64,000 bases of DNA, taken from NCBI RefSeq assembly GCF_001650495.1, contig NZ_LWCS01000054.1, forward strand, positions 62,001 through 126,000. Reading direction: 5' to 3'. Both the position numbers and the translations under genes were made by a program. The notes under the pieces were generated by a model, which saw nothing but the letters and a program-made list of their open reading frames with translations, was not told the DNA's origin and made no database searches. Below, piece after piece: positions 8,548 to 17,626 of this stretch. The stretch comes from Mycolicibacterium iranicum (GTDB taxonomy: Bacteria; Actinomycetota; Actinomycetes; Mycobacteriales; Mycobacteriaceae). The stretch's first letter is position 1. Each line of letters starts with the position of its first letter.

Positions 8548-9323
8548 CAGATGGGCAGCCTCACGTCGCTGACGAACGCGTCGCGGATCCACGAGACGAA
8601 CTCGTTCCACAGCCCGGTCACCAGGGCGGCGCCGACAAGGATCATCAGTAACCCGCCGACGATCTGGATCGTCCGGGTGTTGCGGCGCAGCCAACCCAGC
8701 CCCGCGACGGCACGTGCGGAGCCGAATGCCAGCAGCACGAACGGAATTCCCAGTCCGAGGCAGTAGGCAATGACCAGCACCACGCCGCGGCCGACATTGC
8801 TGCCCTCGGTGGCCGACGCCACTGCGATGACCCCTGTGAGCGTCGGGCCCAGGCATGGCGTCCAGCCCAGGGCGAACACCGCACCCAGGAGTGGGGCGCC
8901 GCCGAGGCTGGAAAGCTGGCGCGGGGTGAACCGCGTGTCGCGCTGCAGCACCGGCACCAGGCCGATGAACACAAGACCCATCAGAATCGTCACGACGCCG
9001 CCGATGCGCTGCAGCAGAAGCTGATTGGTGATCAGCGCGGTGGTCATGCCCAACACCGCGACAGTGCCGAGCACGAACACGACGGTGAAACCCGCGACGA
9101 AAAGCGCCGCGGCGCCCGCGACACGTAGCCGCGCCGCCTTGAGGGCGACGGCTCCCGGTCGATCCTCGACGCCGACGACCGCGGCAAGGTAGGACAGGTA
9201 TCCGGGCACCAGCGGCACCACGCACGGCGACGCGAAGGACACCAGACCCGCCAGCGCGGCCAACCCCGTAGCGAGCAGAAGCGGCCCGGTGGCGGTCAAC
9301 TGGTCGATCTGGTCGAGATTCAC
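8547..9323 (-). CDS. ccdA: Cytochrome c biogenesis thiol transporter CcdA
   Basis: A 258-residue protein with six predicted membrane helices and the characteristic first-helix motif ASPCVVPLVPGYLSY, plus a second conserved cysteine in the GWTPCLGPTL segment. CcdA moves reducing equivalents across the membrane to keep the apocytochrome CxxCH cysteines reduced. The GTG start at 9323 overlaps the stop of the thioredoxin-like gene (GTGA), and the stop overlaps resB. The short 258-residue form without a thioredoxin domain fits the adjacent separate thioredoxin. Confidence 0.92.
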   Translation of the reverse strand: MNLDQIDQLTATGPLLLATGLAALAGLVSFASPCVVPLVPGYLSYLAAVVGVEDRPGAVALKAARLRVAGAAALFVAGFTVVFVLGTVAVLGMTTALITNQLLLQRIGGVVTILMGLVFIGLVPVLQRDTRFTPRQLSSLGGAPLLGAVFALGWTPCLGPTLTGVIAVASATEGSNVGRGVVLVIAYCLGLGIPFVLLAFGSARAVAGLGWLRRNTRTIQIVGGLLMILVGAALVTGLWNEFVSWIRDAFVSDVRLPI

Positions 9324-9922
9324 TGCTCGGCCGCCAGTCGTTCGACGACGGGTTGCAGATCCTCGGCGAGCAGCTCGCGCAGGAAGACCGCCGCCACCCG
9401 GTGCTCGCGGTCGAGCACCACCGTCGAAGGGATCACCGTCGTCGGATAGCGTCCTCCGAACGCGATCATCGTGCGCATCGGTGGGTCGTAGATCGACGGG
9501 AACGTGACGCCGCGATCGATGATGAAATCCCGCGGTGCATCGATGTTGTTGTCCCGCACGTCGATTCCGAGGAAGGCCACGCCCTTGTCGCGGGTCGCCT
9601 CGTACACCTGCTGCAGCTGGGTGATTTCGGTGCGGCACGGTCCGCACCATTGTCCCCACACATTGATCACAACGACTTCGCCGTCGAAATCGGCCAGCGA
9701 GATGGTCCTGTCGGTGTCCATCAGGTCGGGCCCCGACAGCGGGCCCGGTGTGCCGCGGTCCTGCGGGGGGTCGTAGAAGATGTCGGTCTGGCCGCCCGGA
9801 GCGACGAACTCGAACGTGCCGCCTTGGGCGACGGCGTCGCTACCGGTGGAACATCCAGCGACCACAGCCAGTGCCGCACCCGCTGAGATCAGCGCGCGCA
9901 CCACGGCCACCACCCGAATCAC
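9320..9922 (-). CDS. TlpA/ResA-like thioredoxin lipoprotein
   Basis: A 200-residue product with a hydrophobic leader and a lipobox-like VVAGC at about residues 20-24, so it is probably a lipoprotein anchored outside the membrane. A thioredoxin fold follows with the active site WGQWCGPCRTE and a cis-Pro region (VIPSTVVLD). It should pass electrons from CcdA to apocytochromes (ResA/CcsX role). The GTG start at 9922 overlaps the phosphatase stop as GTGA. The frame is open further upstream, but those residues overlap the previous gene and would bury the signal peptide. Confidence 0.88.
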   Translation of the reverse strand: MIRVVAVVRALISAGAALAVVAGCSTGSDAVAQGGTFEFVAPGGQTDIFYDPPQDRGTPGPLSGPDLMDTDRTISLADFDGEVVVINVWGQWCGPCRTEITQLQQVYEATRDKGVAFLGIDVRDNNIDAPRDFIIDRGVTFPSIYDPPMRTMIAFGGRYPTTVIPSTVVLDREHRVAAVFLRELLAEDLQPVVERLAAEQ

Positions 9923-10527
9923 TGCCCGGCCAGCTCCGAATATCCCCAGCCGACATAGGTTCCGTCGTGGAAGTAGAACGACGTCACCGATGCGAGATTG
10001 CACATGCGCCGGGTCGGGAAGTGGTGCAGGTGCTTATCGGTCATCGCGCGCCGCAGGGTCTCCACGGGAAGTTGATGGCTCACGCACACCGCTTCGTGAC
10101 CCTCGGCGGCTTCGCGGGCGCGGAACACCGCGCGCTTCATCCGTGCCGCGATGTGGGTATACGGCTCACCCCAGGACGGCGTGCGCGGGTTACGCAGATG
10201 CCACCAGTTGCGCGGGTCGCGCAGTGCACCGTCGCCCGGCGAAACCTTCTGCCCCTGAAAGACGTTCTCGGATTCGATCAATTCGTCGTCGGTGTTGACC
10301 ACCAGACCCTTGTGGGCGGCGATCGGGGCAGCGGTCTCCTGGGCGCGCTCCAGCGGCGAAGCGACCACATGCGTGATGTCGCGCGAGGCCAGCCACTCGG
10401 CGACAGCCCGGGCCTGCGATTGACCCCGCTCCGACAGGTGGTAGTCAGGCAACCGGCCGTACAGGATTTTCTCCGGATTGTGCACTTCGCCGTGCCGCAT
10501 CACGTGCACGATCGTCTGAGTTGTCAT
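9919..10527 (-). CDS. Histidine phosphatase family protein (Rv0525-like)
   Basis: A 202-residue protein of the phosphoglycerate-mutase/acid-phosphatase superfamily. The catalytic RHG lies at about residues 11-13 ([13 protein letters not shown]), followed by SERGQSQA, the [10 protein letters not shown] arginine motif and a second histidine in CVSHQLPVE. The substrate is unknown. It sits between hemL and the thioredoxin-like gene with 4-bp overlaps on both sides, as in other mycobacteria, so it is co-expressed with heme and cytochrome c functions. It is not the glycolytic enzyme, which is gpm1 at 47.6 kb. Confidence 0.85.
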   Translation of the reverse strand: MTTQTIVHVMRHGEVHNPEKILYGRLPDYHLSERGQSQARAVAEWLASRDITHVVASPLERAQETAAPIAAHKGLVVNTDDELIESENVFQGQKVSPGDGALRDPRNWWHLRNPRTPSWGEPYTHIAARMKRAVFRAREAAEGHEAVCVSHQLPVETLRRAMTDKHLHHFPTRRMCNLASVTSFYFHDGTYVGWGYSELAGQ

Positions 10528-11822
10528 GCGGTGGCCTGCGCAGCGGCCTTCGCGGCAGCAGGAAGGGCGGCGGCGATCCGGTCGAACGCGTCGTCGTCGA
10601 GAGCTGTTGAGACGAACCAGGTTTCGTAGGCACTCGGCGGCGGATAGACACCCCCATCGAGCAAACCGTGGAAGAACGCAGGAAACCGCCAGGTCTCGGT
10701 GGCCTTCGCCGATGCGAAATCGGTGACCGGACCGGCGCCGAAGAACACGCTGAACATGTTGCCTGCCCGCGGAATTCGATGCGCCACACCGGCTTCGGTG
10801 AGCGCATCACCGATCAGCTGGACCAGCCGGTCGGCGTTGGCATCCAGCTTCGCGTAGGCATCGTCGTCGGCGGCGCGCAGCGTCGCCAGGCCCGCGGCCA
10901 TCGCGACCGGGTTCCCGGACAGTGTGCCGGCCTGATAGACCGGCCCGAGCGGCGCCAGCCGCCCCATCACGTCGGCCTTGCCGCCGAACGCCGCGGCGGG
11001 CAGCCCGCCGCTCATCACCTTGCCGAACGTGAACAGGTCGGCGTCGACAGGATCAACGCCGTACCAGCCGGCGCGGCTGACGCGGAAACCCGTCATCACC
11101 TCGTCGACGATGAGCAGCGCGCCGTGGGCGGAGGTGATGCGGCGCAGCTCGGCGTTGAACCCGGGCAGCGGCGGCACGGTGCCCATGTTGCCGGGGCTGG
11201 CCTCGGTGATGACGCACGCGATCTCACCGCCGAACTGGCCGAAGATCTCCTCCACTGCGGCGACATCGTTGTACGGGAGCACGAGGGTGTCGGCAGCCGC
11301 CGCGCCCGTCACGCCGGGTGACGACGGCAGGCCCAGGGTGGCCACCCCGGAGCCGGCGTCGGCGAGCAGCGCGTCGCTGTGCCCGTGATAGCAGCCTGAG
11401 AACTTCACGATCTTGGCGCGCCCGGTGTAGCCGCGGGCCAGCCGGATCGCGCTCATAGTCGCTTCGGTGCCGGAGTTCACCAGACGGATCCGCTCCACGG
11501 GCGCGACGCGGTCGACGATCTCGCGGGCCAGCTCCGACTCCGACGGCGTCGGGGCGCCGAACGACAGCCCGTCGGCGGCGACTCTCTGCACCGCCTCGAC
11601 GACCGCTGGATGGGCATGACCGAGGATCATCGGACCCCACGAACACACTAGGTCGACGTAGCGGTTGCCGTCGGCGTCTGTCAGCCAGTAGCCGTTGGCG
11701 GACGTGATGAACCTCGGTGTCCCGCCGACGGAATTGAAGGCGCGGACCGGGGAGTTGACCCCGCCGGGGATGACGGAGGACGCGTCGGCGAACAGCTTCG
11801 CGGACAGGTCGGTACTGCTCAT
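10524..11822 (-). CDS. hemL: Glutamate-1-semialdehyde 2,1-aminomutase
   Basis: A 432-residue class III PLP enzyme that converts glutamate-1-semialdehyde to 5-aminolevulinate, the second C5-pathway step after hemA. Diagnostic features are the N-terminal [36 protein letters not shown] and the PLP-lysine segment [17 protein letters not shown]. The ATG start has GGGAG about 9 nt upstream. It begins the overlapping run hemL-phosphatase-thioredoxin-ccdA-resB-ccsB, which joins heme synthesis to cytochrome c maturation, and is separate from the hemACDB operon 9 kb away. Confidence 0.96.
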   Translation of the reverse strand: MSSTDLSAKLFADASSVIPGGVNSPVRAFNSVGGTPRFITSANGYWLTDADGNRYVDLVCSWGPMILGHAHPAVVEAVQRVAADGLSFGAPTPSESELAREIVDRVAPVERIRLVNSGTEATMSAIRLARGYTGRAKIVKFSGCYHGHSDALLADAGSGVATLGLPSSPGVTGAAAADTLVLPYNDVAAVEEIFGQFGGEIACVITEASPGNMGTVPPLPGFNAELRRITSAHGALLIVDEVMTGFRVSRAGWYGVDPVDADLFTFGKVMSGGLPAAAFGGKADVMGRLAPLGPVYQAGTLSGNPVAMAAGLATLRAADDDAYAKLDANADRLVQLIGDALTEAGVAHRIPRAGNMFSVFFGAGPVTDFASAKATETWRFPAFFHGLLDGGVYPPPSAYETWFVSTALDDDAFDRIAAALPAAAKAAAQATA

Positions 11823-11872
11823 GCGACCAGTCTCCCAGCCGGGTCAAAAGCGTCAACTACAGGGTGTAGTGG

Positions 11873-12253
11873 TCACTCCGTCGGTGTGAGCGCGAACACC
11901 GGATGGTCGGCGTCGTCAGGTAGCCGGCGCCAGTACGACTCGACCACCTTGCCCGCCAGGGGCCGATACGCCGCGATGATGGGAGCGCGCTGCTCGACCG
12001 GCACTTCGGAGGCGACGTAGGCATGGTTGCCGACCTTGACCTGCGGGTTCGCGCGGACGTTCTTGACCCAGTCGGACTCGCCGCGCGTGGACACCAAATA
12101 CTTCATGCCGTGTACCTCCGGGATGACGACCGGAAGCTGCTGCGGGCGTCCGCTGTGTCGGCCCGTCACCGTCAACGTCTGCCCCATGCCGAACACCATC
12201 GCGACGGGGTTGAAGATACGCCGCGTGAACCACGGAGGCTTGAGGTAGGCCAC
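11873..12253 (-). CDS. Deazaflavin-dependent nitroreductase family protein
   Basis: A 126-residue protein with the split-barrel pattern of the Ddn/F420-dependent family: LTVTGRHSGRPQQLPVVIPEVHGMKYLVSTRGESDWVKNVRANPQV. The GRxSGxxR-like and W-x-N-x-R/NP motifs are typical; members bind F420 or related cofactors and reduce nitro compounds or quinones. The GTG start at 12253 is the first possible because an in-frame stop lies just upstream. It is transcribed away from the potassium transport genes. The exact substrate is unknown. Confidence 0.8.
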   Translation of the reverse strand: MAYLKPPWFTRRIFNPVAMVFGMGQTLTVTGRHSGRPQQLPVVIPEVHGMKYLVSTRGESDWVKNVRANPQVKVGNHAYVASEVPVEQRAPIIAAYRPLAGKVVESYWRRLPDDADHPVFALTPTE

Positions 12254-12258
12254 AAGCT

Positions 12259-12390
12259 ATGAGTTTGAACGTCGCCACGCAGTTGCCGCAATGGCTGGCA
12301 CGGTTCAATAGTCACATCACCGACTCGATCCCAGTGCGGCGGTTAGGGCGCCGAGGGTCCGGCAGGCTGAACGGGGAACGACACGTCTGA
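12259..12390 (+). CDS. Possible 43-residue leader ORF coupled to trkH
   Basis: An ATG at 12259 opens a 43-codon frame whose TGA overlaps the trkH ATG as TGATG. The product would be basic and amphipathic (contains ITDSIPVRRLGRRGSGR) and is unlike any family I know. No well-placed ribosome binding site precedes it. It could be a translational-coupling leader or chance; the exact TGATG junction is the only positive sign. Confidence 0.3.
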   Translation: MSLNVATQLPQWLARFNSHITDSIPVRRLGRRGSGRLNGERHV

Positions 12391-13727
12391 TGGCCACCAC
12401 CGACAGATTCCGGCACCCAGGCTTGGTGATCGCCGGCTCATTCCTCGCCGCCATAGCGCTGGGCACCGCAATGCTGTCGTTGCCGTTCGCCACCGAAGCG
12501 GGTGAGCGTGCCACCGTGATGGAGGCGCTGTTCACGTCGACGTCGGCGGTGTGCGTCACCGGCCTGGTTGTCGTGGACACCGCCACGCACTGGTCAACGT
12601 TCGGCGAAGTGGTGATTTTGCTGCTGATCCAGATCGGCGGGCTGGGAATCATGACGGTGGCCTCGCTGACGGTCATCCTCTTGTCGCGCCGCCTCGGGTT
12701 GCGGGCACGACTGATAGCCGCTGCGCAGACCCGCTCGCTGACAGTGCGCGATATCGGCCGGGTGGTGCGTAACGTCACCATCTTCGGCATCACCTGCGAG
12801 GTCCTCGTGGCAGGGATCCTGACGGTCCGATTCCTGCGCACCACTGACATGACTTTCGGTGACGCACTCTATTCCGGTGTGTTCCACTCGATTTCGGCAT
12901 TCAACAACGCGGGTTTCGGGTTGTACGCGGACAGCCTGACCCGCTTTGTCGGAGATGCGTGGGTGATGCTGACGGTGTCGCTGGCGGTCATCGTCGGCGG
13001 TCTGGGATTCCCCGTGATTTTCGAGCTGGCCAAGACGTGGAGCCGGCCCAAGACGTGGTCGGTGACCACCCGGGTCACGGTGTGGGTGACGGTGGTCCTG
13101 CTGATCGTCGGGACGATCACGGTCGCCTTGATCGAACGCGACAACCCGGAAACATTGGGCGCTCTGCCGCCTCGCACCAGGCTTCTCGCGGCCTTCTTCA
13201 CCGCGACGATGCCGCGGACGGCCGGATTCAACGCTATCGACATCGGCGCGATGACGCCGGAGGGGCTCTTCTTCACCGACTTCCTGATGTTCATCGGCGG
13301 CGGTACAGCCGGAACAGCGGGCGGCATCAAGGTGACGACGTTCGGGCTGTTGGCAGTTGTGGTCTGGGCCGAATTGCGAGGCGAAGACCGAGTCAACGTC
13401 GGGGTACGCCAGATACCGCCGGACAATCAGCGTCAAGCACTGGCCGTGGTCCTGGTGTCGGTGCTGTTGGTTGCGGTGTCCACGTTTGTGTTACTCGCCC
13501 AGACCTCGCTCCCGTTCGAGCAGGTGTTGTTCGAGGTGGTGTCGGCGTTCGGCACGGTCGGTCTTTCGACGGGCATCACCGCCGATCTTCCGCAATCCGG
13601 CCAGTTACTGCTGGTATGTCTGATGTTCCTCGGCCGTATCGGTCCGCTCACGTTGGCCTCGGCACTGGCACTGCGCCAGCACGGCCGTCGGTACGAGCGG
13701 CCACTGGAAAGGATCAACGTTGGCTGA
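12390..13727 (+). CDS. TrkH/KtrB family potassium uptake channel subunit
   Basis: A 445-residue protein with the four-repeat pore-loop architecture of TrkH/KtrB. Pore segments with selectivity-filter glycines appear as SAVCVTGLVV (about 52-61), SAFNNAGFGL (about 168-177), MPRTAGFNAID (about 271-281) and FGTVGLSTGITADLP (about 388-402). About 445 residues is nearer the KtrB length than TrkH. It works with the RCK-domain subunit that overlaps its 3' end to import K+. The ATG at 12390 is preceded by GGGGAACG but no ideal ribosome binding site. Confidence 0.92.
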   Translation: MATTDRFRHPGLVIAGSFLAAIALGTAMLSLPFATEAGERATVMEALFTSTSAVCVTGLVVVDTATHWSTFGEVVILLLIQIGGLGIMTVASLTVILLSRRLGLRARLIAAAQTRSLTVRDIGRVVRNVTIFGITCEVLVAGILTVRFLRTTDMTFGDALYSGVFHSISAFNNAGFGLYADSLTRFVGDAWVMLTVSLAVIVGGLGFPVIFELAKTWSRPKTWSVTTRVTVWVTVVLLIVGTITVALIERDNPETLGALPPRTRLLAAFFTATMPRTAGFNAIDIGAMTPEGLFFTDFLMFIGGGTAGTAGGIKVTTFGLLAVVVWAELRGEDRVNVGVRQIPPDNQRQALAVVLVSVLLVAVSTFVLLAQTSLPFEQVLFEVVSAFGTVGLSTGITADLPQSGQLLLVCLMFLGRIGPLTLASALALRQHGRRYERPLERINVG

Positions 13728-14382
13728 CTTCGATAACGAACCGGTGGTGGTCATCGGGCTGGGCCGCTTCGGAAGTGCGATCGCACTGGAGCTGACGCGC
13801 CGCGGCGTAGAAGTGCTGGCCATCGACCAGTCGACGAAACTTGTACAAAGCCTCGCCGGTCACTTGACGCGTGTGGTCGCCGCGGACTGCACCGACCTGG
13901 ACACATTGCGCGAACTGGGTGTCGACGAGTTCTACCGCGCGGTCGTCGCGGTCGGCACGGACATCGAGGCCAGCATCCTGATCACCTCGATGCTGGTGGA
14001 GATGGAAGTCAACGACATCTGGGCCAAGGCCGTCACCGATCACCACGGCAGAATTCTCGAGCGCATCGGCGCCGGCCACGTCGTGTATCCGGAGCGCGAG
14101 GCCGGACAGCGGGTCGCGCACCTGGTTTCTGGACAGCTGCTCGATTACATGCAGGTCGACGACGATTTCGCCATCGCCAAGGTTCGACCACCCCATCCCT
14201 TCGTGGGTACGCCGCTCGGCCAAACCCGGCTGCGGTCGAAGTACCGCGTGACGGTGGTGGCGGTGAAGAACAACGACGGTGAGTTCACCTACGCGACAGC
14301 AGAAACCGAGTTGAACCACGACGATCTCATCTTGATCAGCGGCCGAGTCGACGACATCGATCGCGTTGTCGGGCTCAGCTGA
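13720..14382 (+). CDS. TrkA/KtrA family potassium channel gating subunit
   Basis: A 220-residue cytoplasmic regulator with one N-terminal RCK (Rossmann) domain, starting VVVIGLGRFGSAIALELTRRGVEVLAID (GxGxxG plus the acidic residue that contacts NAD(H)/ATP). A C-terminal TrkA_C domain ends DLILISGRVDDI. It forms the ring that gates the TrkH/KtrB pore in response to nucleotides. The start is a TTG at 13720 with AAAGGA 6 nt before it, inside the last codons of the pore gene, so the two are translationally coupled. Confidence 0.92.
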   Translation: MADFDNEPVVVIGLGRFGSAIALELTRRGVEVLAIDQSTKLVQSLAGHLTRVVAADCTDLDTLRELGVDEFYRAVVAVGTDIEASILITSMLVEMEVNDIWAKAVTDHHGRILERIGAGHVVYPEREAGQRVAHLVSGQLLDYMQVDDDFAIAKVRPPHPFVGTPLGQTRLRSKYRVTVVAVKNNDGEFTYATAETELNHDDLILISGRVDDIDRVVGLS

Positions 14383-14388
14383 GTCAAC

Positions 14389-14559
14389 CTAGCCCAACGA
14401 GCCGGAGTTTCGGGCGGCGGACGGCCTGGACCGGCCGCTGCCGGAACTGCTCCTGCTCCGGCGTTCGTAGGCCAGAAACCCTGTGGATAGCATCATCATG
14501 ACGGCCAGGATCGCCAGCGCGGCGTAGTCGTGCCAGGTTTCAAAGCCGTACTTCTCCAT
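14389..14559 (-). CDS. Small single-pass membrane protein
   Basis: The ATG at 14559 is preceded by AGGGG with 6-nt spacing and gives 56 residues: a short N terminus (EKYGFETWHDY), one membrane helix (AALAILAVMMMLSTGFLAY) and a Ser/Arg-rich basic tail. A longer frame upstream (to 14628) lacks support. It lies downstream of a P450 gene on the same strand and converges on the potassium genes. No family recognised. Confidence 0.5.
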   Translation of the reverse strand: MEKYGFETWHDYAALAILAVMMMLSTGFLAYERRSRSSSGSGRSRPSAARNSGSLG

Positions 14560-14704
14560 CGTCATCCCCTGTGCGCGGGTGCCGGCCTGCAGTCGATGTC
14601 GGGCCGTGTTCCACATTGATGTGCCCATCCGCCACAGAACAGAGGGATTAGCACTCTCCTTACGCCCGCCGTGGTGATTTTGATGCGACGTTTACGGCGG
14701 TTGA

Positions 14705-16078
14705 TTACTCCGGCGAGATGCGCGGACTGACCTTCGCGCGGATCGGACCGTGCGCGACCGTCGTGAACGGCACGTCGACCGCGAAGTCCGCGTCCAACGA
14801 CGTCACCTCAAAGCTCCGGACGATCGTCGCCAGCGCCAGCGTCGTCTCCAGTCGGGCGAAGTGCTCCCCGATGCACGACCGCGCCCCGCCGGCGAACGGG
14901 AGGAAATGCCAGCGGTCACGCGCCGCGGTGTTTTCCGGGCTGAACCGGTCCGGGTCGAATCGGTCCGGGTCGGGCCAGATGTCGGGATCGCGGTGCAGCG
15001 CATAGATTCCGACCGCGACGAGCGTGCCCGCCTCGACGCGGTACCCCCCGACGTCGATGTCGCGCACCGCGAGCCGTCCCACGCCCGCCGCGGGCGGACA
15101 GAGCCGCAGCGCCTCGTGCAGCACCTGGATCGTGTACCCCAGCTGCGGCACATCGGCGGGCTCGAGCTCCCGGTCGCCGAGCGCGGCCGCCTCGGCAGCG
15201 ACCCTCAGCTGGATGTCGGGATGGTGGCCGAGGACCCACAGCGCATACGTCAACGCGGTCGCGGTGGTGTCATGCCCGGCCAACATGAAGATGAGCAGGT
15301 CGTTGCAGATGTCGTCGTCGGACAGGCCCTGCCCGGTCTCGGGGTCCCTGGCCTCCATCAGCGCGCGAACCAGCGGTGCATCCCGGTCGGGGTCGTCGCG
15401 GCAGGCTTGCAGGATGTCGGCGGTGACTCGTCGCATCTCGGCGACCGCGTGCCTGGCCCTCCTGCGCGCCGGAGTCGGGAGCCAGCGCGGCGCCCGAATC
15501 GGGCGAAGCGCGCGGTCCGCGGTGTAACCGGACGCGACGTGCATGTGCTCGGCGATGACGTCCGCGCTGTCGTTGAGATCGACGCCCAGCACCGAGCGGC
15601 CCAGCGACTGCATGGTGATGCGACGGCATTCGAGATCGAGGTCGACCTCACCCCCACCGGGCCATGCATCGACGAACCTTCGGGCCGCCTTCGACATGTG
15701 TCCGCCGAACAACTGGACGTTGCGCCGGGTGAAGACCGGCTGAAGTGCACGCTTGCGAGGACGCCACGGCTCATTCGGCAGCACGAACAGGCTGTCGCCT
15801 GCCATGTTCTGCACTTCTTCGTGCACGATGCAGCGTTCGGAGAAGGCGTCGTTGCGGCCCAGGACGTCGCGGATGCCCTCGGGTGAGAACACCGCGACGA
15901 ACGGAGGGAACAGCCATTTGGGCGCAACCTGCACGCGGGTGATCGGGCCGCCCGCGGCACGGACGCCGAGTTGGCCCGTATCGAGCGTGCGGACCAGCTT
16001 CAACAACTGTCGGTAAGGCAGCGGATTCCTGGGCGCCAGAGGCAAGCTCTCGATGCTGGTCTCAGTCCCGGCGACCAC
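14705..16078 (-). CDS. Cytochrome P450
   Basis: About 457 residues with all P450 landmarks: the I-helix oxygen-binding AGHDTTATAL, the K-helix ExxR (HEALRLCP), the PERF-like DPDRFSPEN and the heme-thiolate loop FAGGARSCIGEHFA with the axial cysteine. It is soluble, as are most bacterial P450s, and needs ferredoxin partners not encoded here. I prefer the GTG at 16078, which has GGAGTGATC 8 nt upstream; a GTG at 16087 is inside that site. It overlaps the 3' end of the PPOX-family gene, so the two are coupled. The substrate is unknown and I do not assign a CYP number. Confidence 0.93.
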   Translation of the reverse strand: MVAGTETSIESLPLAPRNPLPYRQLLKLVRTLDTGQLGVRAAGGPITRVQVAPKWLFPPFVAVFSPEGIRDVLGRNDAFSERCIVHEEVQNMAGDSLFVLPNEPWRPRKRALQPVFTRRNVQLFGGHMSKAARRFVDAWPGGGEVDLDLECRRITMQSLGRSVLGVDLNDSADVIAEHMHVASGYTADRALRPIRAPRWLPTPARRRARHAVAEMRRVTADILQACRDDPDRDAPLVRALMEARDPETGQGLSDDDICNDLLIFMLAGHDTTATALTYALWVLGHHPDIQLRVAAEAAALGDRELEPADVPQLGYTIQVLHEALRLCPPAAGVGRLAVRDIDVGGYRVEAGTLVAVGIYALHRDPDIWPDPDRFDPDRFSPENTAARDRWHFLPFAGGARSCIGEHFARLETTLALATIVRSFEVTSLDADFAVDVPFTTVAHGPIRAKVSPRISPE

Positions 16079-16562
16079 TGTGATCACTCCATGTCAGCAC
16101 AGCTCCCCCGCCACCGGTCATCGCGGTGCCGGGCATCACGCGCAGGCGGTGCGGCGTCAGGCGCAGAACGGCGAACTCAGCAGATGTCGGGCCGTCTTTC
16201 CACATCGGGATGATGAACGGGTCGTAACCGACGGGCTCGGGTGCTGTGGCGAACTTGTCCCACACCGCAGCGCATGTCTCGTCGTCGGTGTACCACTCGA
16301 CGAGACACTCGGCCGAGCAGGTGTCGTGTGTGGTTGTCCAGTAGCTGACGGACACGTCTGGGTGTACCGCGAGGTGGGCTCGTTTGATCGGTGTCGGCAC
16401 GGTTGCGATCCAGCCGAACAGGTCGACACCGTCCCACTCCCAGATCGGGTGGAGGATGCGCGTACGGGGCCTGCCGTCGCCATCGACCGTCGCCACCGTG
16501 GCCCAGACGATCGAGTGGGCCATCTCGACGAAGGCGGGCGCGGTCCGGTCGAACGCTGACAC
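16062..16562 (-). CDS. Pyridoxamine 5'-phosphate oxidase-like protein
   Basis: A 166-residue split-barrel protein: AHSIVWATVATVDGDGRPRTRILHPIWEW at the N terminus is typical of PPOX-family flavin or F420-binding proteins, with DVSVSYW in the core and a C-terminal strand LRLTPHRLRVMPG. The GTG at 16562 gives the expected length; the longer open frame runs through two other genes and is not meaningful. Its 3' end overlaps the P450 start, so the pair may act on one substrate, a context inference. True pyridoxine metabolism is unlikely. Confidence 0.78.
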   Translation of the reverse strand: MSAFDRTAPAFVEMAHSIVWATVATVDGDGRPRTRILHPIWEWDGVDLFGWIATVPTPIKRAHLAVHPDVSVSYWTTTHDTCSAECLVEWYTDDETCAAVWDKFATAPEPVGYDPFIIPMWKDGPTSAEFAVLRLTPHRLRVMPGTAMTGGGGAVLTWSDHSGRRD

Positions 16563-16606
16563 AGGTTCTAGATGTAGCAGACAGCGGTGCCGCTGTCTGC
16601 CGACCG

Positions 16607-16939
16607 TCACTCCTCCAACTTCTTGCGGAACTCCTCGGTGTTGCGGTACTTGACGTTGCCCTCGTCTGCGGAAGTTTCGATCTTGCCCTTGTCCTCGTCG
16701 TCGACCCAGTCGGTGACCGACGTTCCCGAAACCGTGCCGCTGCTGCCCGGCAGTGTGGTGGTCTGCAGGTCGTCGGAGTAGGCCTTCGCCATCTCCTCGG
16801 CTTTCTCGCGGTGCTCGTCGGTGACTTCCGGCTTCTCGGTGCGTTTCTGATTGTCGGGGTCGGGTGTCTCGGTGACGTGCTCGAGCTGGACGTCCGGGGC
16901 GTCTGCGGGTTGGCGCTGCTCGGCATGGTTCTGTGTCAT
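16607..16939 (-). CDS. Hypothetical acidic hydrophilic protein
   Basis: A 110-residue protein, very rich in D, E, K, T and Q, with no membrane helix and no cysteine. The middle and end (EHREKAEEMAKAYSDDLQTT and NTEEFRKKLEE) should be helical and the rest disordered. It has its own ATG and lies between the TetR-type regulator and the PPOX gene on the same strand. I do not recognise a family. Coding-type third-position GC supports a real gene. Confidence 0.5.
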   Translation of the reverse strand: MTQNHAEQRQPADAPDVQLEHVTETPDPDNQKRTEKPEVTDEHREKAEEMAKAYSDDLQTTTLPGSSGTVSGTSVTDWVDDEDKGKIETSADEGNVKYRNTEEFRKKLEE

Positions 16940-16981
16940 GACTAGCGGGCTGCCCGAAAGTGTGATCTGCGAAACACCGCG

Positions 16982-17626
16982 TCACGCCGGTACCCCGCGC
17001 AGCGCCACCGGCAAGCTGGGCAGGAAGTGCTGACGGGCGAACGCGCGAATGTCGTCGGCCGTCTCCAGTGGCTGGGCACTGGGGAGCAACAGCACCATCG
17101 CGGCGTAGCGCAGGATGCAATCGGCGAGCTCGTCGACGGCGTCGGGACCGATGCGCTCGGCGAAGCCAATCGGGAAGATGACCCGAAGCGCCTCGGCCAT
17201 GCGCTCGATCGCGGCCCTGTGGTACTGGCCGGCGAGTTGAAGAACGAGCCCCGGTTCTTCGGTGATCATCTGGTGCAGCACGCGGTGGTCGCGGAATTTC
17301 AGTATCGACAGCGTGAACGCTTCGACATAGTAATTCGACTGCGGCCCAGCGGTTTTGAGTTCGGTCGCGATATCGGCGAAGAGTGCCACGTTCTCCCGCT
17401 CGATGACAGCGCCGACGAGTTCGTCCCTGTTGGCGAAGCGCCGGTAGATGGTGGTCCGGCTGACTCCTGCGCGACGTGCCACGTCCTCGAGCGCGACGCG
17501 ACGGAAGCCGTGCCGTTCGAATTCGACGACCGCGGCGTCGAGGATCTGCTGCGTCGCCCGATCAGGCACCGCGGCGGGCCGCGAATCAGGCACCGCGGCG
17601 GGCCGCGGATCAGGCACCGCGGGCAT
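16982..17626 (-). CDS. TetR family transcriptional regulator
   Basis: A 214-residue regulator. The TetR helix-turn-helix spans about residues 24-70: [43 protein letters not shown]. The remainder is an all-helical ligand domain. The first 21 residues are a repeated PDxRPAAV segment encoded by a 24-bp tandem repeat that also contains the stop of the preceding oxygenase gene; a start inside the repeat is possible. The adjacent MpaB-type gene is a likely target, by context. Confidence 0.85.
   Translation of the reverse strand: MPAVPDPRPAAVPDSRPAAVPDRATQQILDAAVVEFERHGFRRVALEDVARRAGVSRTTIYRRFANRDELVGAVIERENVALFADIATELKTAGPQSNYYVEAFTLSILKFRDHRVLHQMITEEPGLVLQLAGQYHRAAIERMAEALRVIFPIGFAERIGPDAVDELADCILRYAAMVLLLPSAQPLETADDIRAFARQHFLPSLPVALRGVPA
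17562..17623. repeat. 24-bp tandem repeat spanning a gene junction
   Basis: Read on the minus strand, a 24-bp unit beginning GCGGTGCCTGAT occurs twice, followed by half a third unit. The TGA in its first copy is the stop codon of the MpaB-type oxygenase; in another frame the same repeat codes for the Pro/Ala-rich N terminus of the TetR regulator. Confidence 0.85.

Noticed and set aside
6898-9225. 775-codon frame as a ResB fusion
   Set aside because: The first 226 codons lie over ccdA in another frame and have Arg/Gly-rich shadow composition; ResB begins at 8547.
10524-11822. hemL as part of the glycan cluster because the fusion gene resembles it
   Set aside because: This copy has all true GSA-aminomutase features and is embedded in the cytochrome c/heme operon; the fusion's domain is a paralogue.
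16062-17120. Single long 352-codon frame on the minus strand
   Set aside because: Only the last 166 codons look like a protein (PPOX family); the rest is antisense-like and overlaps two other genes.
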